Of a stretch of 64,000 nt of DNA, positions 38,242 through 47,071 are shown piece after piece. The DNA lies in the NCBI RefSeq assembly GCF_002150035.1, contig NZ_NETS01000007.1, positions 248,001 to 312,000 of the forward strand, written 5' to 3'. The stretch's first letter is position 1; every line of letters starts with the position of its first letter. The stretch comes from Leptospira venezuelensis. GTDB taxonomy: Bacteria > Spirochaetota > Leptospiria > Leptospirales > Leptospiraceae. A model generated the notes under the pieces. It had not been told where the DNA came from and did no database searches. It saw only the letters and a program-made list of their open reading frames with translations. Position numbers and translations under genes: made by a program.

Positions 38242-38978
38242 ATAGCGTGCTATATAAGGTATTAGTAATAGAAGACGAGGTCCCTGCTCGGGACCTTCTC
38301 CGCAAATTTTTGGAATATTGGCCACAGTTTGAAGTAGGTGGGATCGCAAGAACGGGTTCCCAGGCAATTGACCTTCTGAAAAAAGAAAAATTCGATTTAA
38401 TGTTTTTGGACATTAATCTTCCTGAAAAAACGGGCTTACAAGTTTTGGAAGAAATCGGGGAGAATCTTCCCGTATTAGTATTCACAACTGCTTACAGAGA
38501 ACATACACTCAAAGCATTCGAAGTGGGAGCCTGCGATTATCTTCTGAAACCTTATACAAAAGAAAGATTTTCCGCATGTATGGAAAGGGCGCTTCATCAT
38601 CTGCAGCTAAAGTCCATTTCTAATTCCAGGGCAAGCGGAGAACCGGATCCAGTATTTGTTTTTCGTGATGGAGGCTTGATCCACCGAGTTTTGTATGCAG
38701 ATCTATATTATCTTACCGCCAATGGAAAACGTTCTGTTCTACATACTAAGGATGGAGATTACGAAACTGCCAAACTATTGGGCGACTTAGAAAAAGAATT
38801 ACCTAAAACGGATTTTTTACGCATCCACAGAAAACATATGGTGAATCGAAATCTTGTTTCTGCCGCAAAATCCCAAGCAGGTGGGGCATATACAATCTAT
38901 CTGAAAGACGAAGATGAGACCAATCTTCCAGTAGGAAGAGAATTCGTGGACGGAGTCAAGGGCCTCTTCGGGAAGTAG
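38238..38978 (+). CDS. LytTR-family response regulator
   Basis: A 246-residue protein. The receiver domain (residues 1-125) has Asp58 in LMFLDINLP as phospho-acceptor, the acidic pair in VIEDEV, and a Thr plus Lys at VFTTAYRE and LLKPYTKE. A LytTR DNA-binding domain lies at about 145-240 (YYLTANGKRSVLHTKDGDYE, FLRIHRKHMVNRNLV). It overlaps the kinase gene by four bases. A palindrome-bounded repeat starts six bases after its stop and may serve as the transcript end. Confidence 0.93.
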   Translation: MNSVLYKVLVIEDEVPARDLLRKFLEYWPQFEVGGIARTGSQAIDLLKKEKFDLMFLDINLPEKTGLQVLEEIGENLPVLVFTTAYREHTLKAFEVGACDYLLKPYTKERFSACMERALHHLQLKSISNSRASGEPDPVFVFRDGGLIHRVLYADLYYLTANGKRSVLHTKDGDYETAKLLGDLEKELPKTDFLRIHRKHMVNRNLVSAAKSQAGGAYTIYLKDEDETNLPVGREFVDGVKGLFGK

Positions 38979-38984
38979 GGAGAA

Positions 38985-39134
38985 TGTTGGAATTCCAACA
39001 TGGGCTCGGGGGCGCCCCCGCCCTGCATTGGGATTGGGGGGAGTGGCCCGTGGGAGAGCGCTTACACCCCTATCACAAAACCATTTCTCCGTCAAGAATA
39101 TCCCTCACTTCAAATCCATGTTGGAATTCCAACA
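38985..39134 (+). repeat. Palindrome-bounded intergenic repeat, copy B
   Basis: A 150-bp unit with identical perfect palindromes TGTTGGAATTCCAACA at both ends (38985-39000 and 39119-39134). It contains the CCCCCGCCC/GGGGGG hairpin and the core GAGTGGCCCGTGGGAGAGCG at 39041-39060, then CCGTCAAGAATA. It fills the space between the convergent LytTR and SDR genes. Confidence 0.88.
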
Positions 39135-39178
39135 AATGGAAAATCTATTCTTTCTAAGTGATCCTGTACGCAAAAACC

Positions 39179-39877
39179 TTACCAAGGAATCTCCTTCTTA
39201 TCTCTTAGAAAAATTCCACTTGGTCCACTCTTGTCTAATTGAGCCGCCCAAACAATTGTCTCAGCGCCATGTTCTACAGAACGAGTTGCTGATTTACCGC
39301 CCATGTCTGTTCGAACCCAACCAGGACATACGGAATTCACTTTAATATCTTTGTCGGAAGATTCTGAATGAAGAATTCTAGTCAGTGCATTCAAAGCAGT
39401 TTTGGAAATACGATATGCGGAATAGCCTGAACTCATATCATAAAGTTGTCCCATACCTGAGCTGACGTTTACGATTCTTCCATAACCGTTCTTCTTCATG
39501 ACTCCTAGGATCTTTTGGGATAAAAGAAAAGGTCCTATCAGATTTGTATCCAAGGTTCCCTGAAGCATTTCTAATGTAGTGTTTTCGATAGAGCCGTTGT
39601 CCAGATAGATCCCAGCGTTATTTACAAGAATGTCGATCTTTGGATATTTCGTGAGAACATCTTTCAAGAAAGATTGGATAGAATTAGGATCGGAAACATC
39701 CAGAGCAAATGCTTCTGCAGAGCCGCCTGATTTTTGGATAGAAGATGCAGTTTTTTCGGAATCTTCTTTTTTACGGGAAGCGCAGATAATGTGGATCCCC
39801 GATTTGGAAAGTTGTTTGGAAACTTCTTCGCCTATGCCTCGGCTTGCGCCTGTTACGATTGCAATTTTTTTGTCCAT
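39179..39877 (-). CDS. Short-chain dehydrogenase/reductase
   Basis: A 232-residue classical SDR. The NAD(P) loop IVTGASRGIGEEVS lies at residues 7-20, NNAG near residue 88, a serine in VNVSSGMG and the catalytic YRISK (YxxxK) near 157. VCPGWVRTDMGG follows as usual. An Arg in TGASRG and the CASRKKED strand end suggest NADPH preference. The substrate cannot be read from sequence. It is last in a minus-strand cluster, ten bases after corA. Confidence 0.92.
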   Translation of the reverse strand: MDKKIAIVTGASRGIGEEVSKQLSKSGIHIICASRKKEDSEKTASSIQKSGGSAEAFALDVSDPNSIQSFLKDVLTKYPKIDILVNNAGIYLDNGSIENTTLEMLQGTLDTNLIGPFLLSQKILGVMKKNGYGRIVNVSSGMGQLYDMSSGYSAYRISKTALNALTRILHSESSDKDIKVNSVCPGWVRTDMGGKSATRSVEHGAETIVWAAQLDKSGPSGIFLRDKKEIPW

Positions 39878-39887
39878 AGGACTTGGA

Positions 39888-40889
39888 CTAATCTTTGAAC
39901 CAATTTTTATATTTAAAATACAAAATCATAACGGCAGGGATTGCGAGCATTGTGGTAAGAGAGCCACTTAGGATTAGTCTGCTCTCGTAAGGAAGTTCCG
40001 TAAAATTCATCCCGAAAAATCCAGTCAAGAATGTGAGAGGCATAAAGATCATAGAGACCAGGGTCAATCGTTTGATGATATCGTTCGTTTTCTGAGAAAG
40101 AATAGAGAAATATGCATCCATAGAGTTCCCGATCAGGTCCCTGTCCATATCAATTGTTTCTACTAGCCTACTCAAATGATCATATACGTCCCTAAAATAA
40201 AATCTAACTCTTTCAGAAAGGAATTTGTCTTCATACCTCATAATCAGATTTAGCACTTCTCTTTGGGGAGAAAGAACCCTTCTCATTCGGACCAGATTCC
40301 TTTTCACGTATAAAATATTTGTTATAAAGTCCGGTTCAATCTCGCTGATCAAGATTTGATTTTCCAGATCTGTAATTTGTTCCGAGATCTGGTCCAAAAT
40401 TGGAAAATTAGAATCCACCAAAAGGTCGAATAAAAGATAGAGAACATGATCTGTTCCCTTAGAAGAAAAATTCTGCTCCATAAGGGTCCGATTCCAAAGA
40501 GAATCTATTAATGGTTCCTTATTTTCATGGACGGAAACTATAAACTTGCGATTGAAAAATACATGAGTTTCGGTGGCAGAAATAGATTGTTCGCCTTCTG
40601 ATTTAAAACTATGAAGGACTATAAACGCATGGTCCTCGTAATCTTCGAACTTGGGTCTCTGGTTCCTGTTCACACAGTCTTCGATCGCAAGATCATGAAA
40701 CCCGCAGTTTTTAGATAAAAAGATAAGATCTTCCGAACTAGGATTTTCTACGTCGATCCAGACTTTCTCTTTATTTAGAGTTTTTGCCAGTGAGAAATTT
40801 TTTAAAAACGTGGCATCCGTTTTCCGAGTGATCGCTTTAGAGGCGGAATGTTTTTCTTTGGGAGTAGGGAAGGAAAGAAAACGTATCAT
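39888..40889 (-). CDS. corA: CorA-like magnesium/divalent cation transporter
   Basis: A 333-residue protein with a large cytoplasmic N-terminal domain and two C-terminal membrane helices (LTLVSMIFMPLTFLTGFFG, SLTTMLAIPAVMILYFKY). The signature GMN (FFGMNFTELP) ends helix one, and the basic tail KYKNWFKD follows helix two. CorA forms a pentameric Mg2+ or Co2+ channel in the inner membrane. It sits between tetR and the SDR gene on the minus strand; no Mg-responsive leader is obvious. Transport specificity is inferred from the family. Confidence 0.93.
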   Translation of the reverse strand: MIRFLSFPTPKEKHSASKAITRKTDATFLKNFSLAKTLNKEKVWIDVENPSSEDLIFLSKNCGFHDLAIEDCVNRNQRPKFEDYEDHAFIVLHSFKSEGEQSISATETHVFFNRKFIVSVHENKEPLIDSLWNRTLMEQNFSSKGTDHVLYLLFDLLVDSNFPILDQISEQITDLENQILISEIEPDFITNILYVKRNLVRMRRVLSPQREVLNLIMRYEDKFLSERVRFYFRDVYDHLSRLVETIDMDRDLIGNSMDAYFSILSQKTNDIIKRLTLVSMIFMPLTFLTGFFGMNFTELPYESRLILSGSLTTMLAIPAVMILYFKYKNWFKD

Positions 40890-40933
40890 CTGATTGTCCT
40901 AATACGAATTTTTTCCGAGAGCTTTTTAAGGCT

Positions 40934-41485
40934 TTAGGTGTTCTCCAAGGCGTAAACTATATACGCGCGGAAATCTTCCAGGGTAAACTCTCTCTTATTG
41001 GTCAGGTGATTGATCATATAACCTATGATCGCTGAAGTAAGATTTTTTACTTCGAATTCAGTATAATTTGGTTTTAAAGCAAGTATGATCTTTTTAGAAT
41101 TCTCATAAAAGATTAAATTAACCAAATGAATATTCCGTTTTTTTAATCTATGGATTTTTGGCTGGAGCATTAAACTCCAGTATAAACGAAGATATTCTTC
41201 GTTCTCTTTAACCAATTTGATTATCTGTCCGCCTAAAAATTGGATAAGCTCGGCTCTATTCTCTGAAGTATTCAATTTTTCAGGGAGATATTTTTTTAGG
41301 ATCGTATCATGTGACTCAATGATCCCTTCTAAAATTGATTCTTTAGATTCGAAATAGCGGTAGGCAAGGCCCAAGGATAAACCGGCTCTCTGGGCAATTT
41401 GCCTCATGGTAGATCCGTGATACCCTTGTTCAGAAAATAATTTGAGGGAAGTTCTTAAGATTAGGTCTCTTGTATCTTTGGCCAT
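40934..41485 (-). CDS. TetR-family transcriptional regulator
   Basis: A 183-residue regulator. The N-terminal TetR helix-turn-helix lies at about residues 8-55: ILRTSLKLFSEQGYHGSTMR, IAQRAGLSLGLAYRYFESKE. The ligand domain (60-183) has no recognisable specificity. It starts three bases after the stop of the aldolase-like gene, so it probably controls its own cluster (aldolase-like, tetR, corA, SDR). The ligand is unknown. Confidence 0.93.
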   Translation of the reverse strand: MAKDTRDLILRTSLKLFSEQGYHGSTMRQIAQRAGLSLGLAYRYFESKESILEGIIESHDTILKKYLPEKLNTSENRAELIQFLGGQIIKLVKENEEYLRLYWSLMLQPKIHRLKKRNIHLVNLIFYENSKKIILALKPNYTEFEVKNLTSAIIGYMINHLTNKREFTLEDFRAYIVYALENT

Positions 41486-41488
41486 TTT

Positions 41489-42292
41489 TTACCGAATGGA
41501 ATAGAGAACCTTTCTGGACCCAATCCTTTCTCGGTTGGTTTCCATTCTATTCTTATAGCCGTAGGCCTTCTCTGGTTTTAGAAGAGAGAATAGATCATAC
41601 AATTCGATCTCGAATTGTAGCATAACTTCTGCTACTTCTTCCGGAAATTTTTCCAGAGATTTCATAGCGTCCACACAAACATGTCTGGAGTTGATCTTAT
41701 CAGGACGGATCTCTTCAGCTATCTTTCTGAAATTTTGTTTGGTGATCGTACCGCCTACAGAAGTTTTTTTACCTCTGTCTTTGGAGATCGCAATGATAGT
41801 GCGAGTAACTTTCATCACTTCTTTATCATCAGGGATCATTCCCATAGAAGCCGAGAGATCAGATCTTGCAGCAGTCACCTGATCCAGATCCTCGAAAGCA
41901 CTGGAGTCAGCAATCTCCAACATATTTTTATAACCTGTGATTGTCTCCAGGTTGATAGCCTTAGTGACCTTGGAAAAAGTCACAGGACTTAGCATACTTT
42001 TAAGAGTAGAAATAAAATTTTTAAGAGCGTACGAAGATTCGATCATAGGTGCAGAAATACCTTCGATCTCTTCTTTCACGAGCATACGGATATCTGTTCT
42101 GGCCTCCGGTCCGCCGATCTTAACAGTGACCGGAACCAAATCTTTAGCCACGATATGAAGCGCTCGGATCTCGTCCGAATCCATATCTTCCGTTTCCGTG
42201 CCTCCTTTCAATCCTACGATAGGATAGCTCTGTTTCAGAGAAATCAGGTGGCGGCGAAGTTCGATAATTTTGCGGTCTATCTGCTCTTTCAC
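41489..42292 (-). CDS. HpcH/HpaI aldolase/citrate lyase-family protein
   Basis: A 267-residue TIM-barrel-type protein. Motifs of the family are visible: TVKIGGPEARTDI, GISAPMIESSYALKNFI, AINLETITGYKNMLEI and DQVTAARSDLSASMG, where the Glu and Asp pairs bind a divalent metal. It ends in a helical, basic tail. Such enzymes cleave or form C-C bonds in 2-keto acids or CoA esters; the substrate is unknown here. It is the first gene of the minus-strand cluster. The fold is likely, the reaction not assigned. Confidence 0.7.
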   Translation of the reverse strand: MKEQIDRKIIELRRHLISLKQSYPIVGLKGGTETEDMDSDEIRALHIVAKDLVPVTVKIGGPEARTDIRMLVKEEIEGISAPMIESSYALKNFISTLKSMLSPVTFSKVTKAINLETITGYKNMLEIADSSAFEDLDQVTAARSDLSASMGMIPDDKEVMKVTRTIIAISKDRGKKTSVGGTITKQNFRKIAEEIRPDKINSRHVCVDAMKSLEKFPEEVAEVMLQFEIELYDLFSLLKPEKAYGYKNRMETNRERIGSRKVLYSIR

Positions 42293-42478
42293 GTTTCTAA
42301 TATCGTCCTTTTCAAAAAAACAGTAAGGATTTTTAGGAAAAAAGCTATGGCCGCGTCCCTCGCCAAGGCTCGGACCGTGCTCTCACCTCCGGTCAAAAAA
42401 TCGTGAAATTTCACACAAAGGCCGCAAGGTGGGGAAGAAACGGAACTTATTGTATGATCGCGAGGATCTGACTATCTT

Positions 42479-42769
42479 ATGCTTTCAAAACTCCCTTTAT
42501 TATCCGCTCTTAGTTTATTTCTCTTTTTCGGTTGTTCCAAAGAGGATATAGACGAGATCAAAGGAAAGAAGAAGGAGGAATTCAATCCGGTTGCTAGCTA
42601 TTTTTTCTGCGTCGCTTCTACCCAAGCATGTATAGATGACCAAGGAGAGGATTGTTTTATCATCGAAAATGATCCGCAATACTTCGCAAACGGAGGTGGC
42701 GGGGTTGAGGCTTTTTGTCTGGATAGAACAGCTGAAACAATGCTCGTCACCAAAACGGGTGGCATGTAA
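42479..42769 (+). CDS. Small hypothetical lipoprotein
   Basis: A 96-residue protein with leader LLSALSLFLFFGC, giving a lipobox with Cys19. A charged linker (KEDIDEIKGKKKEEF) is followed by a short domain with four cysteines (FFCVASTQAC, GEDCFII, EAFCLDR) and a GGGG stretch. Probably anchored to the inner or outer membrane. It precedes lepB by about 105 bases. The 186 bases before it hold no other gene. Family not recognised. Confidence 0.68.
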   Translation: MLSKLPLLSALSLFLFFGCSKEDIDEIKGKKKEEFNPVASYFFCVASTQACIDDQGEDCFIIENDPQYFANGGGGVEAFCLDRTAETMLVTKTGGM

Positions 42770-42874
42770 CTGAAGTCTATGAGTTCGGTGGTTTCTGAGC
42801 GAACCTAAGGAGACGAAAATGGATCTTTAGTCTTCCGAATTGACGGGAAATACCGATCCCGTATCAATAGACCT

Positions 42875-43870
42875 ATGAGCCAGCCGAAGGGCAGTACCTT
42901 TTTGAAAAAACTTCCTACATGGATCCAAGAAATCTTTGGAGAAGAATCCGTAGATTCCTCACTCTCCTTCTTTTTTATCGTTTTATTAGTTTTAGCTTTT
43001 AAATCCTCAGTATTGGACGCGAACAATATTCCATCGGGTTCTATGCTCCCCACTTTGAAGATAGGGGATTTTCTGTTCGTAAATAAAATGAGATATTCTC
43101 TCAGACTTCCTTTTACGGATATCGAACTCAAAAGATACGATGATCCTAAAAGAGGAGATATCGTAACCTTTATCCCGCCAGATGGAGCAGTCTCGCCTGA
43201 AGAGAAAGAAGGCTGGTTTCCAAAAAGATTCGTAAAAAGAGTGATCGGTCTTCCTGGGGATAGGATTCGAATCGTAAAGGTGCTACATGAGAGAGATGGA
43301 TTTCCTACTGTCTATGGCAGAATAGAATATATGGGAAAAGGAAAAACAGACTTCTCCGCTTATGATTTCAAGGATGCAGAAAAGGGAAATCTATTCGATG
43401 ACTTGGACGATGACGCAGCAGTCCAATATTATCTTTTTAAAGAAAGTAAACCTGGCTTTGAGCACTATGTCATCGAAGGAAACATGCGCCCTTATAATCA
43501 TGAATTCAAAGAGGCAGACTGTTTTCAGATTACAGGTTGTGTGATCCCGGATGATCATTATATGATGATGGGAGACAATCGAACGAATTCTTCTGACTCT
43601 AGATTTTGGGGATTTGTTCCTAGGGACAATATACTTGGAAAAGCTGCATTGATCTATTTCTCCATCAATTGGAAAGACCATGTATGCGCTTACAAAAGTG
43701 CAGAAGACTTGGGGCTAAACGGAGACTCCGCGCAAAAATACGATCCGGAAGAATTTAGATCGAAATGTGGAGACATTGGTTCTAATATGAACTGGTTCAA
43801 GAGTACTATATTCTATAGAATACCTAGAATGCAGGTCCGTTGGTATAGGATCGGAACCGTATTAGAATAA
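42875..43870 (+). CDS. lepB: Signal peptidase I
   Basis: A 331-residue membrane serine protease that cleaves Sec signal peptides on the periplasmic side. One clear helix lies at residues 30-43 (LSFFFIVLLVLAF). The nucleophile is Ser56 in IPSGSMLPTL, and the general base is Lys121 in FVKRVIGLPGDR. Box E reads MMGDNRTNSSDSRFWGFVP. An insert of about 80 residues between the Lys box and box E resembles that of Gram-negative enzymes. It ends two bases before atpZ, so it may be co-transcribed with the ATP synthase genes. Confidence 0.95.
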   Translation: MSQPKGSTFLKKLPTWIQEIFGEESVDSSLSFFFIVLLVLAFKSSVLDANNIPSGSMLPTLKIGDFLFVNKMRYSLRLPFTDIELKRYDDPKRGDIVTFIPPDGAVSPEEKEGWFPKRFVKRVIGLPGDRIRIVKVLHERDGFPTVYGRIEYMGKGKTDFSAYDFKDAEKGNLFDDLDDDAAVQYYLFKESKPGFEHYVIEGNMRPYNHEFKEADCFQITGCVIPDDHYMMMGDNRTNSSDSRFWGFVPRDNILGKAALIYFSINWKDHVCAYKSAEDLGLNGDSAQKYDPEEFRSKCGDIGSNMNWFKSTIFYRIPRMQVRWYRIGTVLE

Positions 43871-43872
43871 AT

Positions 43873-44106
43873 ATGAGCGAACCGGATCAAAAACCACCAG
43901 AAAATAACGATACTTCTGCATGGCAGCTTGCTAGTGTAGGGACGGAGTTTGCTTTTATTCTTATTGCATCCGTCTTTATAGGAAGGTATCTGGATGGACG
44001 TTTCGGTTGGTCTCCATTTGGGATCTTATTCGGGGCGATTTTCGGATTCGGTTACGGGATTTATTATCTTATCACCAGAGTTTCCCAATTCGATAAAAAG
44101 GACTAG
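43873..44106 (+). CDS. atpZ: AtpZ/AtpI-like small membrane protein
   Basis: A 77-residue protein with two membrane helices (AFILIASVFIGRYLDGRFG and FGILFGAIFGFGYGIYYLI), the normal AtpZ size and pattern with a glycine-rich second helix. AtpZ/AtpI proteins aid c-ring assembly or Mg2+ supply. It begins two bases after lepB and heads the ATP synthase genes, as in many bacteria. Confidence 0.85.
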   Translation: MSEPDQKPPENNDTSAWQLASVGTEFAFILIASVFIGRYLDGRFGWSPFGILFGAIFGFGYGIYYLITRVSQFDKKD

Positions 44107-44115
44107 GTTCCGTTC

Positions 44116-44475
44116 TTGGGAATAAAGGACTCTGGTGGAGTATTGCAGCCTAAAAAGTATTATTTAGGCTTTGTAATCCTTCTACTTATCTTCGGTTTAT
44201 GGTTCTGGTTCTACGGAGCTTCTTATCCTAGCGTATGGAAGGGGATTGTAATATCTCTCGTCCTATCTTTACTTATTAATTATTTTAGATTTTATAACCT
44301 TTGGAAACATTCCAAAGATGGTTTTCCGATTCAATTTGGAACGACTGTTCTGTCTTTTTTTATTCATTTAGCCGTTTTAGTACTGTTTATCTGGAGAGGT
44401 GAACGTGAGGGTTTCGTGATCGGTTTTTTTATTGCCCATTTCGCCAACCTTTTAATATTGGTACTCGCAAGGTGA
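44116..44475 (+). CDS. ATP synthase-associated membrane protein (AtpI-like)
   Basis: A 119-residue protein with four predicted membrane helices (YYLGFVILLLIFGLWFWFYG, IVISLVLSLLINYF, TTVLSFFIHLAVLVLFIW, FVIGFFIAHFANLLILVL). It has the size and place of ATP synthase subunit I. The start appears to be TTG 44116 with a GG-containing site about ten bases upstream; TTG 44143 is another option. It lies between atpZ and atpB. Sequence motifs alone do not prove the family. Confidence 0.65.
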   Translation: MGIKDSGGVLQPKKYYLGFVILLLIFGLWFWFYGASYPSVWKGIVISLVLSLLINYFRFYNLWKHSKDGFPIQFGTTVLSFFIHLAVLVLFIWRGEREGFVIGFFIAHFANLLILVLAR

Positions 44476-44588
44476 CCCCTTAAAACGCCTCAAAGAACGT
44501 TTTAGAGTGACTTTGCGGGAAATAGAACCCTGGGTGGTGCTCCCAAAACTCTTCTTTCCTGTCGTTTACGAGAGGACCCTTTACAAGT

Positions 44589-45641
44589 ATGTTGAAACAA
44601 ATCTTCGCAACCGCATTATTATTGTTCTCACTTCCATTATTTGCTTCTGAGGGAGAAGCTTCCAAACCTTTCGATTTGAATGAGGTGTTGGTTCACCACT
44701 TGATGGACCACGCTGAGTTTCCTTTCAACGTGGGTGGAAAGAAAGTTTTCGAAGGACATGAAAGTTTTGATCCTCATGCAGAAAACATCTTCGTAGATCA
44801 TTCGACCGGTCATAGATTCCATTTCGTTGGCGGTATCGATCTTCATATCACTCGTCGTGTTACGATGATGTGGATTGTTTCTTTCCTTCTTTTAATCGTA
44901 TTTATTCCAGCGGCTCGTTTGATCGCAAAAAATCCATTAAAGATACAAAGTAGATTTGCGAACGCTGTCGAAGCTTTTATCACTTTCTTGAAAAAGGATG
45001 TAGTGGATGCAAATACTGATGGCCACGGACATTCTTATTATCATTACATTTTCACATTATTCTTCTTCATTCTATTCTGTAACTTAATGGGACTCATTCC
45101 TCCAGTAGGAGAAGTGATCCAACTTGGAATCGAATCTGTGAATGCAGGCGAAGAAGTTGCAGCTGCAACAGAACATGCAGCTTCTGGTCACCATGAACCG
45201 ATCTGGATCGCAAAAGTTTGGAATGGTATTACTGTCACAGGTGATGTTTCCGTAACCGTTTCTCTTGCACTTATTACATTACTTCTGATCTACGGAACAG
45301 GATTCGTTTACCAAGGACCGAAGTTCATTCTTCATTCCGTTCCGAATGGAGTTCCTGCACCTCTTTATTTACTAATGTGGCCATTGGAGTTTATCATCTC
45401 CCCACTTGCTAAAGCATTCGCACTCACTGTGCGTCTTTTGGCGAACATGACCGCTGGACACGTAATCATCTTAGCGCTGCTCGGATTTATTTTCCAATTC
45501 CAGACTTTATGGGTTTCTATCGCTTCCGTTCCTGGGGCAGTCGCTATCTATTTCTTGGAATTGTTCGTGGCCTTCTTACAGGCTTACGTGTTTGCTTTAT
45601 TAACTTCGCTCTTTATTGGATCGAGCATGCATAGGCACTAA
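44589..45641 (+). CDS. atpB: ATP synthase F0 subunit a
   Basis: At 350 residues, this subunit forms the proton half-channels beside the c-ring. The essential arginine is Arg282 in ALTVRLLANMTAGH. It is clearly longer than the usual 240-270 residues: an N-terminal signal-like leader (ALLLFSLPLFAS) is followed by about 70 His/Asp/Glu-rich residues. A second insert near residues 175-205 (ESVNAGEEVAAATEHAASGH) faces outside. The order atpB-E-F-H-A-G-D-C follows. Function is certain; the role of the extra segments is not. Confidence 0.95.
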   Translation: MLKQIFATALLLFSLPLFASEGEASKPFDLNEVLVHHLMDHAEFPFNVGGKKVFEGHESFDPHAENIFVDHSTGHRFHFVGGIDLHITRRVTMMWIVSFLLLIVFIPAARLIAKNPLKIQSRFANAVEAFITFLKKDVVDANTDGHGHSYYHYIFTLFFFILFCNLMGLIPPVGEVIQLGIESVNAGEEVAAATEHAASGHHEPIWIAKVWNGITVTGDVSVTVSLALITLLLIYGTGFVYQGPKFILHSVPNGVPAPLYLLMWPLEFIISPLAKAFALTVRLLANMTAGHVIILALLGFIFQFQTLWVSIASVPGAVAIYFLELFVAFLQAYVFALLTSLFIGSSMHRH

Positions 45642-45686
45642 TTTTAATTATAAGCGTTTTGATTTCAAATAGGAGAAAGTAATAAA

Positions 45687-45977
45687 ATGGAATTCGGACT
45701 AGGTTACATTGGAGTAGGAATCGCAGCTGGACTCGCTATTTTAGGCGCAGGACTCGGAATCGGAAGAATCGGTGGCTCTGCTGCTGAAGGAATCAGCCGT
45801 CAACCTGATGCAGCTGGAAAAATCCAAACTGCAATGATCATCTCTGCAGCCCTTATCGAAGGTGCGGCTCTGTTCGCAATCGTTATTGCGTTCCTTGCAG
45901 GTGGAACTCTGAACACTGCAGTTAGCAAAGCATCTGCTGCTAAAACTGAAGTTTCTGCACCGGCTGAAGGTAAATAA
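45687..45977 (+). CDS. atpE: ATP synthase F0 subunit c
   Basis: A 96-residue hairpin of two helices with the ion-binding carboxylate Glu58 (ALIEGAALFAIVIAFL) and the polar loop SRQPDA. The Na+-type signature (a Gln in helix one and ES/ET in helix two) is absent, so H+ coupling is expected. About 22 hydrophilic residues extend beyond helix two, an unusual tail for subunit c. GGAG lies upstream of the ATG. Confidence 0.95.
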   Translation: MEFGLGYIGVGIAAGLAILGAGLGIGRIGGSAAEGISRQPDAAGKIQTAMIISAALIEGAALFAIVIAFLAGGTLNTAVSKASAAKTEVSAPAEGK

Positions 45978-45979
45978 TC

Positions 45980-46507
45980 TTGTTTCTCTTGGCAGCTGAC
46001 AGGGGATTAGGCGCACTACTAGACGTTAATCCGGGTCTGATCATTTGGACCCTGATTACCTTCACAATAGTCGTCATTATCCTTAAAGTTTTCGCTTGGG
46101 ATGTGATCCTCAAAGCTCTGGATGAAAGAGCTGAGACCATCCAAAACGATATTCGTAAGGCTGCTGACGTACGTTCCGAAGCGGAATCTTTGCTGAAAGA
46201 TTATGAAACAAGAATCGCTCAAGCAAAAGACCAAGCTAACGGAATCGTAGCGGAAGCCAAATCGGACGCTACTAACCTGAAAAACAAAATGTTGGATGAT
46301 GCTTCGAAAGAAGTGAAGGCTCTTAAAGATACTGCACTGAAAGATATCGAACTCGCAAAATCCAAAGCATTGGCAGAACTCCAAGGACAGATCGTGGACA
46401 TGACCGTTCAAGTCGCGGCTCTGGTTCTGGAGAAACAGTTAAAAGCTGACGATTATAAGTCCTTTATCGAGAACGAGTTAGGCAAGATCAAGAAACTGAG
46501 CGCGTAA
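45980..46507 (+). CDS. atpF: ATP synthase F0 subunit b
   Basis: A 175-residue peripheral stalk subunit. One membrane helix (GLIIWTLITFTIVVIIL) leads into a long charged coiled coil (ALDERAETIQNDIRKAADV, RSEAESLLKDYETRIAQAKD). The start is TTG 45980 with GAAGG upstream inside the end of atpE; no ATG fits before the helix. It overlaps nothing and is two bases from atpE. Confidence 0.92.
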   Translation: MFLLAADRGLGALLDVNPGLIIWTLITFTIVVIILKVFAWDVILKALDERAETIQNDIRKAADVRSEAESLLKDYETRIAQAKDQANGIVAEAKSDATNLKNKMLDDASKEVKALKDTALKDIELAKSKALAELQGQIVDMTVQVAALVLEKQLKADDYKSFIENELGKIKKLSA

Positions 46508-46510
46508 CAA

Positions 46511-47071
46511 ATGAGCTATTCTGCGATCCCAAAAACATACGCGGCCGCTTTCGCGGACGCTAGTTCTTCTCCGGAAGAAGCCGAACAGGAATTGGATTCT
46601 ATCGTAAGTATTTTTAAGATAGAACCGCAGTTCCGCGATTTTTTCGATACCCCTTCCGTTAAAAGGGAAGATAAGGAAGCTGTTCTATTAAAGACCTTCC
46701 AGGGGAAAATTTCGGAAATCACACTGAACTTTTTACAGGTGCTTCTTCGCAGGGGAAGATTTTCATTTCTTTCCGAAATTCACGAAGCTTTAAAAGAAGA
46801 ACTGGATCGTAAAGCAGGAAGAGTTCGCGCGAAAGTTAAAAGTTATCCCGCTATGGATGAGGCTTCTCTCTCCAAACTTAGGGAAGTATTAAAAGAAAGA
46901 TTCAAATCGGAGTTCATCTTGGAAGCAAGTGAAGATCCGAGCCTTCTCGGAGGTTTCGTGGTCAGATTCCAAGACTTGGCGATCGACTCTTCCATGAAAA
47001 GCCAACTTAAGAAAGTAAGGCAAACCTTGCTGGACAGCAAATTACCGGTCGGAGTGGTGTATGAAAATTAA
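46511..47071 (+). CDS. atpH: ATP synthase F1 subunit delta
   Basis: A 186-residue subunit that links the peripheral stalk to the alpha/beta head. Typical segments are IPKTYAAAFADA at the start, FRDFFDTPSVKREDKEAVL, LNFLQVLLRRGRFSFL and the C-terminal DPSLLGGFVVRFQDLAIDSS. It overlaps atpA by 11 bases. Confidence 0.93.
   Translation: MSYSAIPKTYAAAFADASSSPEEAEQELDSIVSIFKIEPQFRDFFDTPSVKREDKEAVLLKTFQGKISEITLNFLQVLLRRGRFSFLSEIHEALKEELDRKAGRVRAKVKSYPAMDEASLSKLREVLKERFKSEFILEASEDPSLLGGFVVRFQDLAIDSSMKSQLKKVRQTLLDSKLPVGVVYEN

Noticed and set aside
38817..39095. 92-residue minus-strand frame spanning the LytTR end and repeat copy B
   Set aside because: Its sequence (ALPRATPPNPNAGRGRPRAH) is translated repeat core and recurs wherever the repeat lies, so it is not a gene.
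45687..45977. Na+-coupled ATP synthase
   Set aside because: Subunit c lacks the Gln in helix one and the ES/ET pair in helix two, so proton coupling is the better reading.
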